Below are positions 51,715-59,661 of a stretch of 64,000 nt of DNA, one piece after another. The stretch is taken from the NCBI GenBank assembly GCA_023388055.1, contig JAEWGW010000044.1:124001-188000 (forward strand). The letters run 5' to 3'. The notes under the pieces were generated by a model. It saw only the letters and a program-made list of their open reading frames with translations, did not search any database and was not told where the DNA came from. Source of the stretch: Bacillota bacterium. GTDB taxonomy: Bacteria > Bacillota > Bacilli > Paenibacillales > NBRC-103111. Each line of letters starts with the position of its first letter. Position 1 is the stretch's first letter. Both the position numbers and the translations under genes were made by a program.

Positions 51715-51764
51715 AGAGGGGCTTACGCTCCAATACGGTTGAGGAGAAAGGTGGAGGCCTGAAA

Positions 51765-54659
51765 GTGGCAAGTGAATCCATAGTTGTGAAGGGCGCCCGT
51801 GCCCATAATTTGAAGAATATCGATGTCACCATCCCGCGGGACCGGTTTGTGGTGCTGACGGGTTTGAGCGGCTCCGGCAAGTCATCTCTTGCTTTTGATA
51901 CCATCTACGCGGAAGGGCAGCGGCGCTATGTGGAGTCGCTGTCCGCTTATGCCCGGCAGTTTCTCGGCCAAATGGACAAGCCGGATGTGGACTCCATTGA
52001 AGGCCTCTCCCCGGCCATCTCCATCGACCAGAAAACCACCAGCCGGAATCCCCGTTCCACGGTTGGTACCGTAACGGAGATCTATGACTATCTACGGCTT
52101 TTGTTTGCACGGATTGGCCGCCCTCATTGTCCGGAGCATGGTGTAGAGATCACGGCCCAGACGGTCGAACAGATGGTGGACCGGTTGATGGAATATCCGG
52201 AGCGCACCCGCCTACAGATTCTGGCACCGGTGGTGTCAGGTCGTAAGGGCGAACATGCCAAGCTGCTGGCCGATATTGGAAAGCAGGGTTTTGTCCGTGC
52301 CCGTGTGAACGGCGAGCTGCGTGAGCTTTCGGAAAAAATCGAGCTGGAGAAGAACAAGAAACACAGCATCGAGGTTGTGGTGGACCGTATCGTCGTTAAG
52401 GACGATGTCCAGACCCGTCTTGCCGATTCTCTCGAAACTGCCCTTAAGCTGGGTGAAGGCCGGGTATTGGTGGATGTGATGGAGCATGAGGAGCTTCTGT
52501 TCAGCCAGAACCTGGCCTGTCCCGAATGCGGCTTCAGTATGGAGGAATTATCCCCCCGGATGTTCTCCTTCAACAGCCCCTTCGGTGCTTGTCCGGAATG
52601 TGATGGTCTAGGCATGAAGATGATTGTGGACCCGGATCTTCTGGTGTCCGACAAGGAAAAAACCATTGAGGACGGAGCGTTTTCCGCTTGGGCGGGCAGC
52701 ACCTCCACCTACTACCCTCAGTTTCTGGCTTCAGCCTGCCGTCATTACGGCATTCCCATGGATGTGCCGGTTCGGGATCTTACCTCCGAACAAATGAAGA
52801 TCATTATGTACGGAACAGGCGGAGAGCGGATCCGGTTCCAGTATGAGAATGATTTCGGCCAGCGCAAGGATGCCATGGTTCCCTTCGAGGGCATTGTCCC
52901 TAACCTGGAGCGCCGGTACCGGGATACGGCCTCGGAAGGCATCCGTGAGTTTATCGAGCAGTTTATGGGCTCCAAACCCTGTGCCAAGTGTAAGGGACAC
53001 CGCCTGAAGCCTGAGATTCTGGCAGTTACGGTAGGCAAGCAGAACATTTCCTACGTCACCTCGCTGTCCATTGGCGAAGCACAGGGTTTCTTCGATCAGC
53101 TTCCCCTGACGCAGAAGGAAGAGACGATTGCCCACTTGATTCTGAAGGAAGTCAAAGCCCGGCTGGGTTTCCTCGTTAATGTGGGCCTGGATTATCTGAC
53201 CTTGAGCCGCGCCGCGGGCTCTCTCTCCGGCGGTGAAGCCCAACGGATCAGGCTGGCTACCCAAATTGGCTCCAGTCTGATGGGCGTCCTGTACATTCTG
53301 GACGAACCCAGCATCGGGCTGCACCAGCGGGATAACGACCGTCTGATCCAGACACTGCATCATATGCGTGACTTGGGAAACACACTCATTGTGGTTGAAC
53401 ATGATGAGGATACTATGCTGGCCTGTGACTATATCATCGATATCGGTCCGGGGGCAGGCATCCATGGCGGACAGGTCATTGCCGAAGGCACGCCGCAGGA
53501 GGTGATGGCCAATGAGTCGTCGCTGACCGGCCAATATTTGAGCGGACGCAAGTTCATCAAGGTGCCGCTGGCCCGGCGTAAACCTAACGGCAAGTGGCTG
53601 GAGGTAAAGGGCGCCAAGGAAAACAACCTGAAGAATGTGAACGTCAAGTTTCCCCTTGGGGTTTTCGGCTGTGTGACCGGTGTATCCGGCAGCGGCAAGT
53701 CCACCCTGGTGAACGAGATTCTGTATAAGACACTGGCCCGCGACTTGAACGGTGCCAAAACCCGTCCCGGCGAATACAAATCCATCAGCGGCTTAGAGCA
53801 TGTGGAGAAGGTTATCGATATCGACCAGTCTCCAATCGGGCGGACACCCCGCTCCAATCCGGCCACCTATACAGGTGTGTTCGATGATATCCGCGATGTC
53901 TACTCCGCTACCACGGAGTCCAAGATCCGCGGCTACAAAAAGGGACGCTTCAGCTTTAACGTTAAAGGCGGGCGCTGTGAAGCCTGCCGCGGGGACGGAA
54001 TCATCCGCATTGAAATGCACTTCCTGCCGGACGTCTACGTTCCCTGCGAGGTCTGTAAGGGACAGCGGTATAACCGAGAGACGCTGGAGATCAAATACAA
54101 GGGCAAGAGCATTGCTGAGTTGCTGGAAATGACCATCGAGGCCTCTGCGGAGTTCTTTAAGAATATCCCGCGGATCCACCGTAAAATTCAGACTCTCGTA
54201 GATGTGGGCCTGGGCTATATGAAGCTGGGGCAGCCTGCCACAACCCTGTCCGGCGGCGAAGCCCAACGGGTGAAGCTGGCGGCAGAGCTGTACCGCAGAA
54301 GCACCGGCAAGTCCATCTATATTCTGGATGAGCCTACAACAGGTTTGCATACGGATGATATCGACCGTCTGCTGACCGTACTCCACCGGCTGGTGGACAA
54401 CGGCGATTCGGTGCTGGTCATTGAGCATAACCTGGACGTGATCAAAACCGCGGATTACCTGATTGATCTGGGACCGGAAGGGGGAAACCGGGGCGGTACG
54501 ATTGTGGCCACCGGCACACCCGAGGATATTGCCGCTGTGGCAGGCTCCTATACCGGCAAATATCTGAAGCCTGTTCTGGAACGGGATCTGGCCCGGACCC
54601 GGAAAGCACTAGAGGAAGAAGAACTGCAGGAAGCAGAAGAGAACGCGGCTAGCGTTTAG
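51765..54659 (+). CDS. uvrA: Excinuclease ABC subunit A
   Basis: Damage-sensing ABC ATPase that loads UvrB. Two ATP sites (GLSGSGKSSLAFDT near residue 32 and GVSGSGKSTLVNEI near 638), two signatures (SLSGGEAQRIRLATQIGSSL, TLSGGEAQRVKLAAELYRRS), and two zinc fingers (CPECGF..CPEC near 252, CEACRGDG..CEVC near 737) are intact. The length is 964 residues. The start is GTG 51765 after GGAGAAAGGTGGAGG. It follows uvrB by 50 bases and shares its SOS promoter. Confidence 0.97.
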   Translation: MASESIVVKGARAHNLKNIDVTIPRDRFVVLTGLSGSGKSSLAFDTIYAEGQRRYVESLSAYARQFLGQMDKPDVDSIEGLSPAISIDQKTTSRNPRSTVGTVTEIYDYLRLLFARIGRPHCPEHGVEITAQTVEQMVDRLMEYPERTRLQILAPVVSGRKGEHAKLLADIGKQGFVRARVNGELRELSEKIELEKNKKHSIEVVVDRIVVKDDVQTRLADSLETALKLGEGRVLVDVMEHEELLFSQNLACPECGFSMEELSPRMFSFNSPFGACPECDGLGMKMIVDPDLLVSDKEKTIEDGAFSAWAGSTSTYYPQFLASACRHYGIPMDVPVRDLTSEQMKIIMYGTGGERIRFQYENDFGQRKDAMVPFEGIVPNLERRYRDTASEGIREFIEQFMGSKPCAKCKGHRLKPEILAVTVGKQNISYVTSLSIGEAQGFFDQLPLTQKEETIAHLILKEVKARLGFLVNVGLDYLTLSRAAGSLSGGEAQRIRLATQIGSSLMGVLYILDEPSIGLHQRDNDRLIQTLHHMRDLGNTLIVVEHDEDTMLACDYIIDIGPGAGIHGGQVIAEGTPQEVMANESSLTGQYLSGRKFIKVPLARRKPNGKWLEVKGAKENNLKNVNVKFPLGVFGCVTGVSGSGKSTLVNEILYKTLARDLNGAKTRPGEYKSISGLEHVEKVIDIDQSPIGRTPRSNPATYTGVFDDIRDVYSATTESKIRGYKKGRFSFNVKGGRCEACRGDGIIRIEMHFLPDVYVPCEVCKGQRYNRETLEIKYKGKSIAELLEMTIEASAEFFKNIPRIHRKIQTLVDVGLGYMKLGQPATTLSGGEAQRVKLAAELYRRSTGKSIYILDEPTTGLHTDDIDRLLTVLHRLVDNGDSVLVIEHNLDVIKTADYLIDLGPEGGNRGGTIVATGTPEDIAAVAGSYTGKYLKPVLERDLARTRKALEEEELQEAEENAASV

Positions 54660-54705
54660 GAATGCAGTCACCCGCTCAGGCAACAGCTTAATTAGCCAAA
54701 TCAAA

Positions 54706-54751
54706 ACGCCGCATATCGTACAAGAAGCTTGTACGGCGTGCGGCGTTTTTG
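54706..54751 (+). terminator. Intrinsic terminator after uvrA
   Basis: ACGCCGC (54706-54712) with GCGGCGT (54740-54746) outside, and GTACAAG (54718-54724) with CTTGTAC (54728-54734) inside, followed by TTTTG. Confidence 0.9.
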
Positions 54752-54772
54752 TATTAGGCGCTGGTAGTCCTT

Positions 54773-55225
54773 TTACCAGCCGAAGTCTAATGTTTTTCCG
54801 GTTTCCGCCAAGGTTTTGATGTTGCTCAGGATCATCCACCAGCTCTCTCCGGAACGCTCCATCGCCGGATGGCCGGGTGTGAACTGATCATTCACCAGTC
54901 TCATTTTGGTACAGCTGCCAGTTGGTTCAAAGGTAAAGGTAACCCGTGATTCCAGCTCGGCATGATTCGGAGCGTAGGAAGGGCCGGGATGTTCAATATA
55001 GCTGAATTTGTGATGCGGCTCCCATTCCAGCCAGGTTCCATATACGTGGACCGTTTCCGGTCCGTCATTGCCGGGACCCACATATGCCAAATCCTCCCCA
55101 GGCCGGAAGTTGCTGCGCAGCTCACAGCCAAAGAAAATTTGGCGTACTCCCTCTGGTCCCGTGAGAATTTCCCACAGCTGCTCCGGGGCTGCCGCTATAT
55201 AAAAATCATATTGATGCTCCATCAT
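54773..55225 (-). CDS. SRPBCC/AHSA1-family protein
   Basis: A 150-residue START-like fold protein. EHQYDFYIAAAPEQLWEILT and SRVTFTFEPTGSCTKMRLVN, with SGESWWMILSNIKTLAETGK at the end, match the activator of Hsp90 ATPase homologue 1-like family (hydrophobic ligand-binding cavity). The specific ligand is unknown. GGAGGATTT precedes the ATG on the minus strand. It is divergent from the AraC regulator 135 bases away, which probably controls it. Confidence 0.85.
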   Translation of the reverse strand: MMEHQYDFYIAAAPEQLWEILTGPEGVRQIFFGCELRSNFRPGEDLAYVGPGNDGPETVHVYGTWLEWEPHHKFSYIEHPGPSYAPNHAELESRVTFTFEPTGSCTKMRLVNDQFTPGHPAMERSGESWWMILSNIKTLAETGKTLDFGW

Positions 55226-55359
55226 AAATCCTCCTTTTTGGTGACTCTGCCTTTACTATATGATGCTGAAGCGGACAAGTCTTGTAAAAACGCGACAGAA
55301 GGAAGTTGTACACATTAGCTTGGTTTGAGAAGGTACCTTTGTTCAGAGGAGGATGCCTC

Positions 55360-56163
55360 ATGTATCAGGATTTTCCCACACCAGCATTGGGTGTGCTGCA
55401 TACCAAGGACGGTGCGCAGCGGTTCCGTCTAACCCGCATCCAGCCTTGTGCGGAGCTGGCGCCGTTCGTTAAGCATTATTGGATAGTCGCTTGGGATTTG
55501 GCGGACGGAGAGGAGTATGACCAGCCGGTGGTGCCCAATCCATGTGTGAATTTGGTGGTGGAGCCCGGTAAAACGGCTTGTTTTGCCCCGGGGGTTACCA
55601 CCTTCACCTATAGGCTGAAAGGAGCGGGTTGTGTCTTGGGCGTAAAGTTTCATCCGGGTGGTTTTTATCCTTTTATCCGGACATCGATATCTACATATCG
55701 GGGGAGTCCCATACCGGTAACCGAGGTGCTGGGGTTACCCAGCGGAGAGCTGGAGGAAGCTGTGCTTGGCCGGAAGGAGGAGCAGGCAATGGCGCAGGAG
55801 ATGGAGCGGCTTCTCCTGTGCCGGTTGCCTGAACCCGATCCGCAGGCTCAGTTTTTGCGGGAGGAGGTCGAGCATATTGCCAAGGATCGCGGATTGACCA
55901 AGGTGGATATGCTCTGTGCTCATTTGAAAATGAATAAGCGGACAGTGCAGCGTTTGTTTGACCAATATATTGGGGTCAGTCCCAAATGGGTTATCCGGCT
56001 GTACCGGATACAAGATGCGGCCGAGCGGCTGGATAATGGCACGTATGGCGAGCTGGTAGGACTGGCCATGGATTTAGGCTACCACGACCAAGCCCATTTT
56101 ATTAAGGACTTCAAGAGTGTAACGGGCCAGACTCCGGAGGAGTATCTCCGAGGTCGGGGCTAA
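55360..56163 (+). CDS. AraC-family transcriptional regulator
   Basis: The N-terminal sensing domain (residues about 10-140, ELAPFVKHYWIVAWDLADG, CVNLVVEPGKTACFAPGVTT, GVKFHPGGFYPFIRTSIS) is the DUF6597-like type. The C-terminal AraC HTH pair is KVDMLCAHLKMNKRTVQRLF and LVGLAMDLGYHDQAHFIKDF followed by VTGQTPEEYL. ATG 55360 has AGAGGAGG upstream; the frame runs to a TTG at 55306 without support. The length is 267 residues. Divergence from the SRPBCC gene suggests local regulation. Confidence 0.9.
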   Translation: MYQDFPTPALGVLHTKDGAQRFRLTRIQPCAELAPFVKHYWIVAWDLADGEEYDQPVVPNPCVNLVVEPGKTACFAPGVTTFTYRLKGAGCVLGVKFHPGGFYPFIRTSISTYRGSPIPVTEVLGLPSGELEEAVLGRKEEQAMAQEMERLLLCRLPEPDPQAQFLREEVEHIAKDRGLTKVDMLCAHLKMNKRTVQRLFDQYIGVSPKWVIRLYRIQDAAERLDNGTYGELVGLAMDLGYHDQAHFIKDFKSVTGQTPEEYLRGRG

Positions 56164-56165
56164 GG

Positions 56166-56207
56166 ACCGGCATCCGGCTGAGACCATGTGGGGTCTTAGC
56201 GTGTTTT
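56166..56207 (+). terminator. Probable terminator after AraC regulator
   Basis: CTGAGACC (56178-56185) pairs with GGTCTTAG (56192-56199) with one wobble, followed by GTGTTTT. The preceding CCGGCATCCGGCTGAG resembles one arm of the two-hairpin repeat family, so it may be a degenerate partial copy. Confidence 0.5.
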
Positions 56208-56227
56208 ATCAATGGGAAGGTGTTGGT

Positions 56228-56290
56228 TGATGAAGAACCGGACTGGACTGATGAAGAATCAGGCTGGACTGATGAAGAATCAGGTCGTCT
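56228..56290 (+). repeat. Three 21-bp tandem repeats
   Basis: Units of TGATGAAGAAYCRGRCTGGAC begin at 56228, 56249 and 56270, the last diverging at its end. The period is a multiple of three, and one frame is open from ATG 56230 for 28 codons, but no good ribosome site supports a gene. Confidence 0.8.
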
Positions 56291-56300
56291 GGGCGGGAGC

Positions 56301-56490
56301 TGTAACGGAACCATAAGACGCTTAGAGTGGAAATTTGGGGGATTTGATTTTGTAACGGAACTGAGAAACCGTTAGAGCAGCAAAAGGTGACTAATTAGTC
56401 CAAGAACAGCTGCTAAGGGCTTCTGAGTTCCGTTAGCCCGCTAAATTTCCGGTTTTTGCTGTTTAAGCGTCTCTGAGTTCCGTTACGGCG
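56301..56490. repeat. Dyad array of 50-nt repeats with TAACGGAAC core
   Basis: TAACGGAAC occurs at 56303-56311 and 56353-56361, and its reverse complement GTTCCGTTA at 56427-56435 and 56477-56485. Spacing is exactly 50 bases in each pair. Neighbouring sequence is shared too: CAGAGACGCTTA, CAGCAAAA and GGAAATTT. Two tandem units are therefore followed by two in inverted orientation. No gene is present. The motif looks like an interspersed repeat of paenibacilli, from memory. Confidence 0.85.
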
Positions 56491-56536
56491 CTGCCCCGGG
56501 TTTTTCTTTGTATTTACTAAGAGGGAGATGGCCCCG

Positions 56537-56661
56537 GAGACCCAACCAACCCAACCGAACCAACCCAACCGAACCGACCCAACCGAACCGAGCCAACCAA
56601 CCCAACCGACCCAACCGAACCGACCCAACCAACCCAACCCAACCCAACCACCAATACAACC
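56537..56661. repeat. Low-complexity CCAAC/CCGAC tract, G-quadruplex-capable on the minus strand
   Basis: About 120 bases are built from 5-mers CCAAC, CCGAA and CCGAC. The minus strand carries runs such as TTGGGTTGGGTTGGG, able to form G-quadruplexes. An apparent Pro/Asn/Thr-rich reading frame across it has no gene features. It lies between the 50-nt repeats and the terminator of the reductase gene. Confidence 0.85.
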
Positions 56662-56663
56662 AA

Positions 56664-56702
56664 AAGAACCCGAGGAGCTCACGCCCACTCGGGTTCTTCT
56701 TT
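56664..56702 (-). terminator. Bidirectional terminator for the reductase gene
   Basis: AAGAACCCGAG (56664-56674) pairs exactly with CTCGGGTTCTT (56688-56698). On the minus strand it follows the reductase stop at 56727 and continues into TTTTGG. On the plus strand it continues into CTTTA. Confidence 0.85.
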
Positions 56703-56726
56703 ACCTTCACTCTTACTCCCGTTGAC

Positions 56727-58340
56727 CTAGGATGCAGCCAAAATGCCGTTCAGCACCTCTTGGAAGGCGGGAACGCCTACCCGGGCCACAAACCGGTTGA
56801 AGGATTCTCCTTCGTTCCGGTTTTCCTTATAGTACAGGATCAGCCGGGCCAATACAGGGGCAACTTCGTCGCCCTTCACCCGGCCCTTCAGCGGCTGGTT
56901 AAATTGGGCGTTGGGGCCCAAGGTGCCGCCGACGGCGATATCGAAGGCATCGACGGTGCCTTCCGGCGTTTTCACCAGCGCCCCTTGAAGGCCAATATCG
57001 GCGATTTGCTTTTGACCGCAGGCATTGGGGCAGCCCACGAAGTGAATGCGGATATCCTCCTTCAAGTCCACATGCTCATCCAGATACTCGGCCACACGCA
57101 CCGCACGGACCTTGGTTTCTACAATCGCCAGATTGCAGAACTCATTGCCTGTGCAGGAAACCGTCCGGCTCATGAAGGTATTGGGGTTCGGCGTCAGACG
57201 TTTCAGCAGCGGCTCCGCCAGCAGAGCCTCCACCTTGGTATCAGGAATATCCGAGAAGATGATATTTTGTGCCATGGTCGTACGCAGTGAACCTTGGCCG
57301 TACTCGTCGGACAGACGGGCCAGCTCCTCGAATTCATCACCGGTCAGCCGTCCTACAGGCACATTCAGCCCCACATAGTTCAAGCCGGATTGTTTTTGGG
57401 GGTGTACTCCGTCAAAATAAGCGGCATTCCAGCCTACCGTTTTATCGTCACCCGAGGTGGGCAGTTCGCCGATAATCTCCGTCAGCTTCTCCAGGAACTT
57501 CTCTGGCCCCCAGTCTGCAACCAGAAACTTGAGACGGGCATGATGGCGCTTCTCCCGGTAGCCGTAATCCCGGAAAATCGTAACAACCCCGACTGCCACC
57601 TTCAGCACATCCTCGGGACGCACGAATACATCCAAACGTTTGGCCAGATGAGGCTTCGCAGACAAGCCGCCCCCCACCCAGACATGGAAGCCGGTTACTT
57701 CCTCACCGTCGATCACCTTGACAGCCGGGGTGTAAGCCAGATCATTGATTTCCGCATGAGCGGTATTGTAGATATTGCCGGAAATGGATATTTTGAATTT
57801 GCGGGGAAGATTGGAAAAGTCCCGGTTCAAGAGAAAGAAATCGTTAACCTGATTGACCAGCGCCTCTGTATCCAGCAGCTCATTGGGATCAATCCCCGCC
57901 AGAGGGTTGCCGACAATGGTGCGGGGGCAGTCACCGCAGGCCTCGTAGGAATACAAGCCTACCGACTCCAGACGTTTGAAGATATCCGGCAGATGCTCCA
58001 CCTTGAGCCAATGGAATTGAATGGCCTGGCGGGTGGTAATATCCAGCAGGTTGCGCCCGTAATCGCGGGAGATGCCGGCCAGAACGCGTGCTTGCGCCGA
58101 ATTGATAATGCCGCTGTTGATCCGCACCCGCATCATAAAGTGGCCGTCCCGGGGCTTCTGCTCATAGACGCCGGCCCATTTGAACCGGTTCAGATCATCC
58201 TCGGTAATGGAAGCATACCCGCCTGCTGCATATTCCTCAATAATCGTACGAATGACATCCAGTCCGTCTTTTTCGAGCTTGATCAGCTCAACCTTGTTCA
58301 GCTTGGAGGTATCCTCCGCCCAAATGGGTTGGTAAGCCAT
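56727..58340 (-). CDS. Nitrite/sulfite reductase, siroheme and 4Fe-4S hemoprotein
   Basis: Six-electron reductase of sulfite to sulfide or nitrite to ammonia. Both half-repeats of the family are present (GHFMMRVRINSGIINSAQAR, YGQGSLRTTMAQNIIFSDIP). The cluster cysteines are in VSCTGNEFCNLA and VGCPNACGQKQIAD, coupling 4Fe-4S and siroheme. YEACGDCPRTIVGNPLAG is also typical. The length is 537 residues from ATG 58340, preceded by AAGGAGGATAAGG; an upstream TTG at 58367 lacks a site. Which substrate is used cannot be settled by reading; no flavoprotein partner is adjacent, suggesting ferredoxin as donor. Confidence 0.88.
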   Translation of the reverse strand: MAYQPIWAEDTSKLNKVELIKLEKDGLDVIRTIIEEYAAGGYASITEDDLNRFKWAGVYEQKPRDGHFMMRVRINSGIINSAQARVLAGISRDYGRNLLDITTRQAIQFHWLKVEHLPDIFKRLESVGLYSYEACGDCPRTIVGNPLAGIDPNELLDTEALVNQVNDFFLLNRDFSNLPRKFKISISGNIYNTAHAEINDLAYTPAVKVIDGEEVTGFHVWVGGGLSAKPHLAKRLDVFVRPEDVLKVAVGVVTIFRDYGYREKRHHARLKFLVADWGPEKFLEKLTEIIGELPTSGDDKTVGWNAAYFDGVHPQKQSGLNYVGLNVPVGRLTGDEFEELARLSDEYGQGSLRTTMAQNIIFSDIPDTKVEALLAEPLLKRLTPNPNTFMSRTVSCTGNEFCNLAIVETKVRAVRVAEYLDEHVDLKEDIRIHFVGCPNACGQKQIADIGLQGALVKTPEGTVDAFDIAVGGTLGPNAQFNQPLKGRVKGDEVAPVLARLILYYKENRNEGESFNRFVARVGVPAFQEVLNGILAAS

Positions 58341-58499
58341 AGCGCCCTTATCCTCCTTCGGATTCAAAAAAATAAATCCGATTAATCTAGTATGTTTTTA
58401 TATCGTTATCGTACCATATCCCAAGCCCAGCGTAAATGCTGCATGCCATAAGGGTTTATTATAGATGACGGGCATTCCGGTTATAATCCGCATAATCAA

Positions 58500-58531
58500 A
58501 AAACCGCCAGGCCTAAAGCCCGGCGGTTGTC
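58500..58531 (-). terminator. Intrinsic terminator after isomerase-like gene
   Basis: AACCGCC with AGGC pairs with GCCC and GGCGGTT around CTAAA (58502-58528). On the minus strand it is followed by TTTTTTGA, matching the gene that ends at 58548. Confidence 0.88.
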
Positions 58532-58547
58532 AGCAAGCATTTTTTAC

Positions 58548-59516
58548 TCAGATCCACCAAGCCTCGCCCAAAGGCTCCTTGATCAGCACCTGCTGGAGGT
58601 TGGCCACCGCCTTGCTGAAGCCCTCGTCAATGGACATCAGCCCGTCCTCGTGCTCAATGCTCACTACATAATCGTAACCCACCAGACGCAGGGCGCTCAT
58701 CATATCCGCCCAAACCTTCAGGTCATGGCCGAAGCCCACGCTGCGGAACTGCCAAGCCCGATCCAGCATATGGTCATAGGTCTGCATGTCCGTCAGGCCG
58801 TATTTGTTCACATTGATGGGGTCAATCGAGGTGTCCTTGGCATGGAAATGGTGGATTGCTCCGGCACGGCCCAGAACCTGCACCGCTTGCACCGGATCAA
58901 TGCCCTGCCACCACATATGACTCGGGTCCAAATTGGCGCCGATGGCTTCTCCGGCAGCGTCGCGGAGACGCAGCAGAGTGGCCGGTGTATGGACGGAGAA
59001 ACCGCCGTGCAGCTCCAGACCGATTTTCACCTGATGATCGGAAGCGAACTTGCCCATTTCCGTCCAGTACGGGATCACCTTTTCCTCCCACTGCCACTTC
59101 AGAATCTCCTGATAATCATTAGGCCAGGGAGCAACCGGCCAGTTCGGGTATTTGGCATCCTCGTGATCGCCGGGGCAGCCGGAGAAGGTGTTGACTACAG
59201 GCACCTCCAGCTTTTGGGCCAGTTCGACGGTCTTGAGGAAGGTATCGTGATAATCCTTGGCAACAGCCTTCTGCGGATGCAGCGGGTTGCCGTGGCAGGA
59301 TAAGGCGCTGATGATCAGGCCGCGGGAATTCACCGCTTGCTTAAACGCTTTCAGTTTGGCCGGATCGCCTAACAGCTCGTCAGGGTTGCAGTGGGCGGTT
59401 CCGGGATAGCCGCCGGTGCCGATTTCTACGGCTTGCAGGCCCTTGGATGCCACATGATCCAGCATTTCCTCGAACGGCTTTTGTTGGAACAGTACAGTGA
59501 ATACACCCAATTTCAT
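58548..59516 (-). CDS. Sugar phosphate isomerase/epimerase-like TIM barrel protein
   Basis: A 322-residue member of the xylose isomerase-like (AP endonuclease 2) superfamily, as in inositol catabolism. KLGVFTVLFQQKPFEEMLDH begins the barrel, LQAVEIGTGGYPG gives the first metal-site Glu, IGLELHGGFSVHTPATLLRL and IGANLDPSHMWWQG carry conserved Glu, His and Asp, and FHAKDTSIDP and VVSIEHEDGLMS complete the site. ATG 59516 has GGAGGTG upstream; an ATG at 59528 does not. The substrate is unknown and no inositol genes are adjacent. Confidence 0.85.
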   Translation of the reverse strand: MKLGVFTVLFQQKPFEEMLDHVASKGLQAVEIGTGGYPGTAHCNPDELLGDPAKLKAFKQAVNSRGLIISALSCHGNPLHPQKAVAKDYHDTFLKTVELAQKLEVPVVNTFSGCPGDHEDAKYPNWPVAPWPNDYQEILKWQWEEKVIPYWTEMGKFASDHQVKIGLELHGGFSVHTPATLLRLRDAAGEAIGANLDPSHMWWQGIDPVQAVQVLGRAGAIHHFHAKDTSIDPINVNKYGLTDMQTYDHMLDRAWQFRSVGFGHDLKVWADMMSALRLVGYDYVVSIEHEDGLMSIDEGFSKAVANLQQVLIKEPLGEAWWI

Positions 59517-59641
59517 TACAAAAAGCACCTCCGTTATGGATAGCGTAAACCTTCTTCACTCTGCTTCCATTGTAGAAAAAAAGCCTGGTCCTGCCTATGT
59601 CCGAAGTTGCGGAGTTTGTATCCGATTTTGCAAATAAAAAA

Positions 59642-59661
59642 CCTCCTTCAGAAGAAGGAGG
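59642..59661 (-). terminator. Intrinsic terminator overlapping the end of the MBOAT gene
   Basis: On the minus strand CCTCCTTC, loop TTCT, GAAGGAGG, then TTTTTTA. The hairpin includes the last codons and stop of the MBOAT gene. Confidence 0.85.

Noticed and set aside
50182..51771. 529-codon minus-strand open frame opposite uvrB
   Set aside because: Antisense shadow of uvrB without domain features or start signals.
56163..56200. Fourth copy of the two-hairpin repeat
   Set aside because: Only part of one hairpin arm is similar and the second hairpin is missing; the segment is better explained as a terminator.
56537..56661. CRISPR-like array at the CCAAC tract
   Set aside because: Units are 5 bases with no distinct spacers; this is a simple-sequence repeat.
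56508..57290. 260-codon plus-strand frame beginning with a Pro/Asn/Thr repeat stretch
   Set aside because: Its first part is the CCAAC low-complexity tract and the rest is antisense to the reductase gene.
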